Below are positions 13,201-13,263 of a stretch of 13,263 nucleotides of DNA, one piece after another. The notes under the pieces were generated by a model that was not told the origin of the DNA, searched no databases, and saw nothing but the letters and a program-made list of their open reading frames with translations. Every line of letters starts with the position of its first letter. Within the stretch, counting starts at the first letter, position 1. The position numbers were made by a program, and so were the translations under genes. Source of the stretch: an uncultured Akkermansia sp. Its GTDB lineage: Bacteria > Verrucomicrobiota > Verrucomicrobiia > Verrucomicrobiales > Akkermansiaceae. The DNA lies in NCBI GenBank assembly GCA_904501975.1, contig CAJGCZ010000046.1, positions 1 through 13,263 of the forward strand. Direction: 5' to 3'.

Positions 13201-13263
13201 CACCCCTTCCTGCTAGGGTGTTGGGCACCTTCGGAGACTTTTGGATTCTTATTATTGTACATA

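Noticed and set aside
12901..13203. N-terminal extension of the PA14-like gene to 13203
   Set aside because: It would cross a bidirectional terminator and the 99-bp repeat and would bury a good signal peptide in the interior.
1..13263. CRISPR array, tRNA, rRNA or prophage
   Set aside because: Read on both strands, I saw no spaced direct repeats, no cloverleaf-like sequence and no phage or IS gene.

Overview
This window looks like housekeeping chromosome from a moderately G+C-rich bacterium, most likely a Verrucomicrobiota/PVC member and possibly Akkermansia-like. The basis is indirect: almost no start codon is preceded by a Shine-Dalgarno (SD) sequence, SecA is very long with a big insert and an extended tail lacking the usual zinc-binding cysteines, NusB is about twice normal size, and there is a secreted PA14-like protein of a style common in that phylum. 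The assignment is an inference; no rRNA gene or tRNA is present to settle it.

Layout. Positions 1-256 are intergenic: a run of small hairpins and one copy of a 99-bp repeat. A bile acid:sodium symporter family (BASS) gene runs leftwards (257-1228). Divergent from it, behind a good sigma70-like promoter, is a tight four-gene cluster ribH-nusB-ftsY-rlmN (1363-4755), with gaps of 23, 19 and 15 bases. It meets rplT head-on, with two hairpin terminators between. rpmI-rplT (5630-4883, leftwards) encode ribosomal proteins L35 and L20 and are separated by an unusually long, structured 154-base spacer. Divergent from rpmI is an Mrp/ApbC-type iron-sulfur cluster carrier gene (5814-6890). It converges, across another terminator hairpin, on a short ArgA-like N-acetylglutamate synthase gene (8048-6978). 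That gene lies 44 bases downstream of secA (11467-8093) and is probably cotranscribed with it. Upstream of secA and on the same strand is a gene for a secreted protein with a tryptophan-rich helix and a PA14-like domain (12900-11713). Positions 12901-13263 are intergenic and hold a bidirectional terminator, the second (inverted) copy of the 99-bp repeat and another hairpin.

How the genes relate. They cover riboflavin synthesis (RibH), rRNA transcription (NusB), co-translational membrane targeting (FtsY), protein export (SecA), rRNA/tRNA methylation (RlmN), large-subunit assembly (L35, L20), Fe-S delivery (Mrp), arginine precursor synthesis (ArgA-like) and solute uptake (BASS). No phage, IS, CRISPR, tRNA or rRNA was seen. 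I did not find a clearly new multi-gene system. The points most worth a second look are the 87%-identical inverted repeat pair at the two edges, the loss of the second cysteine of the Mrp CxxC motif, the oversized NusB, the reduced ArgA, the rpmI-rplT spacer and the Trp-repeat PA14 protein.
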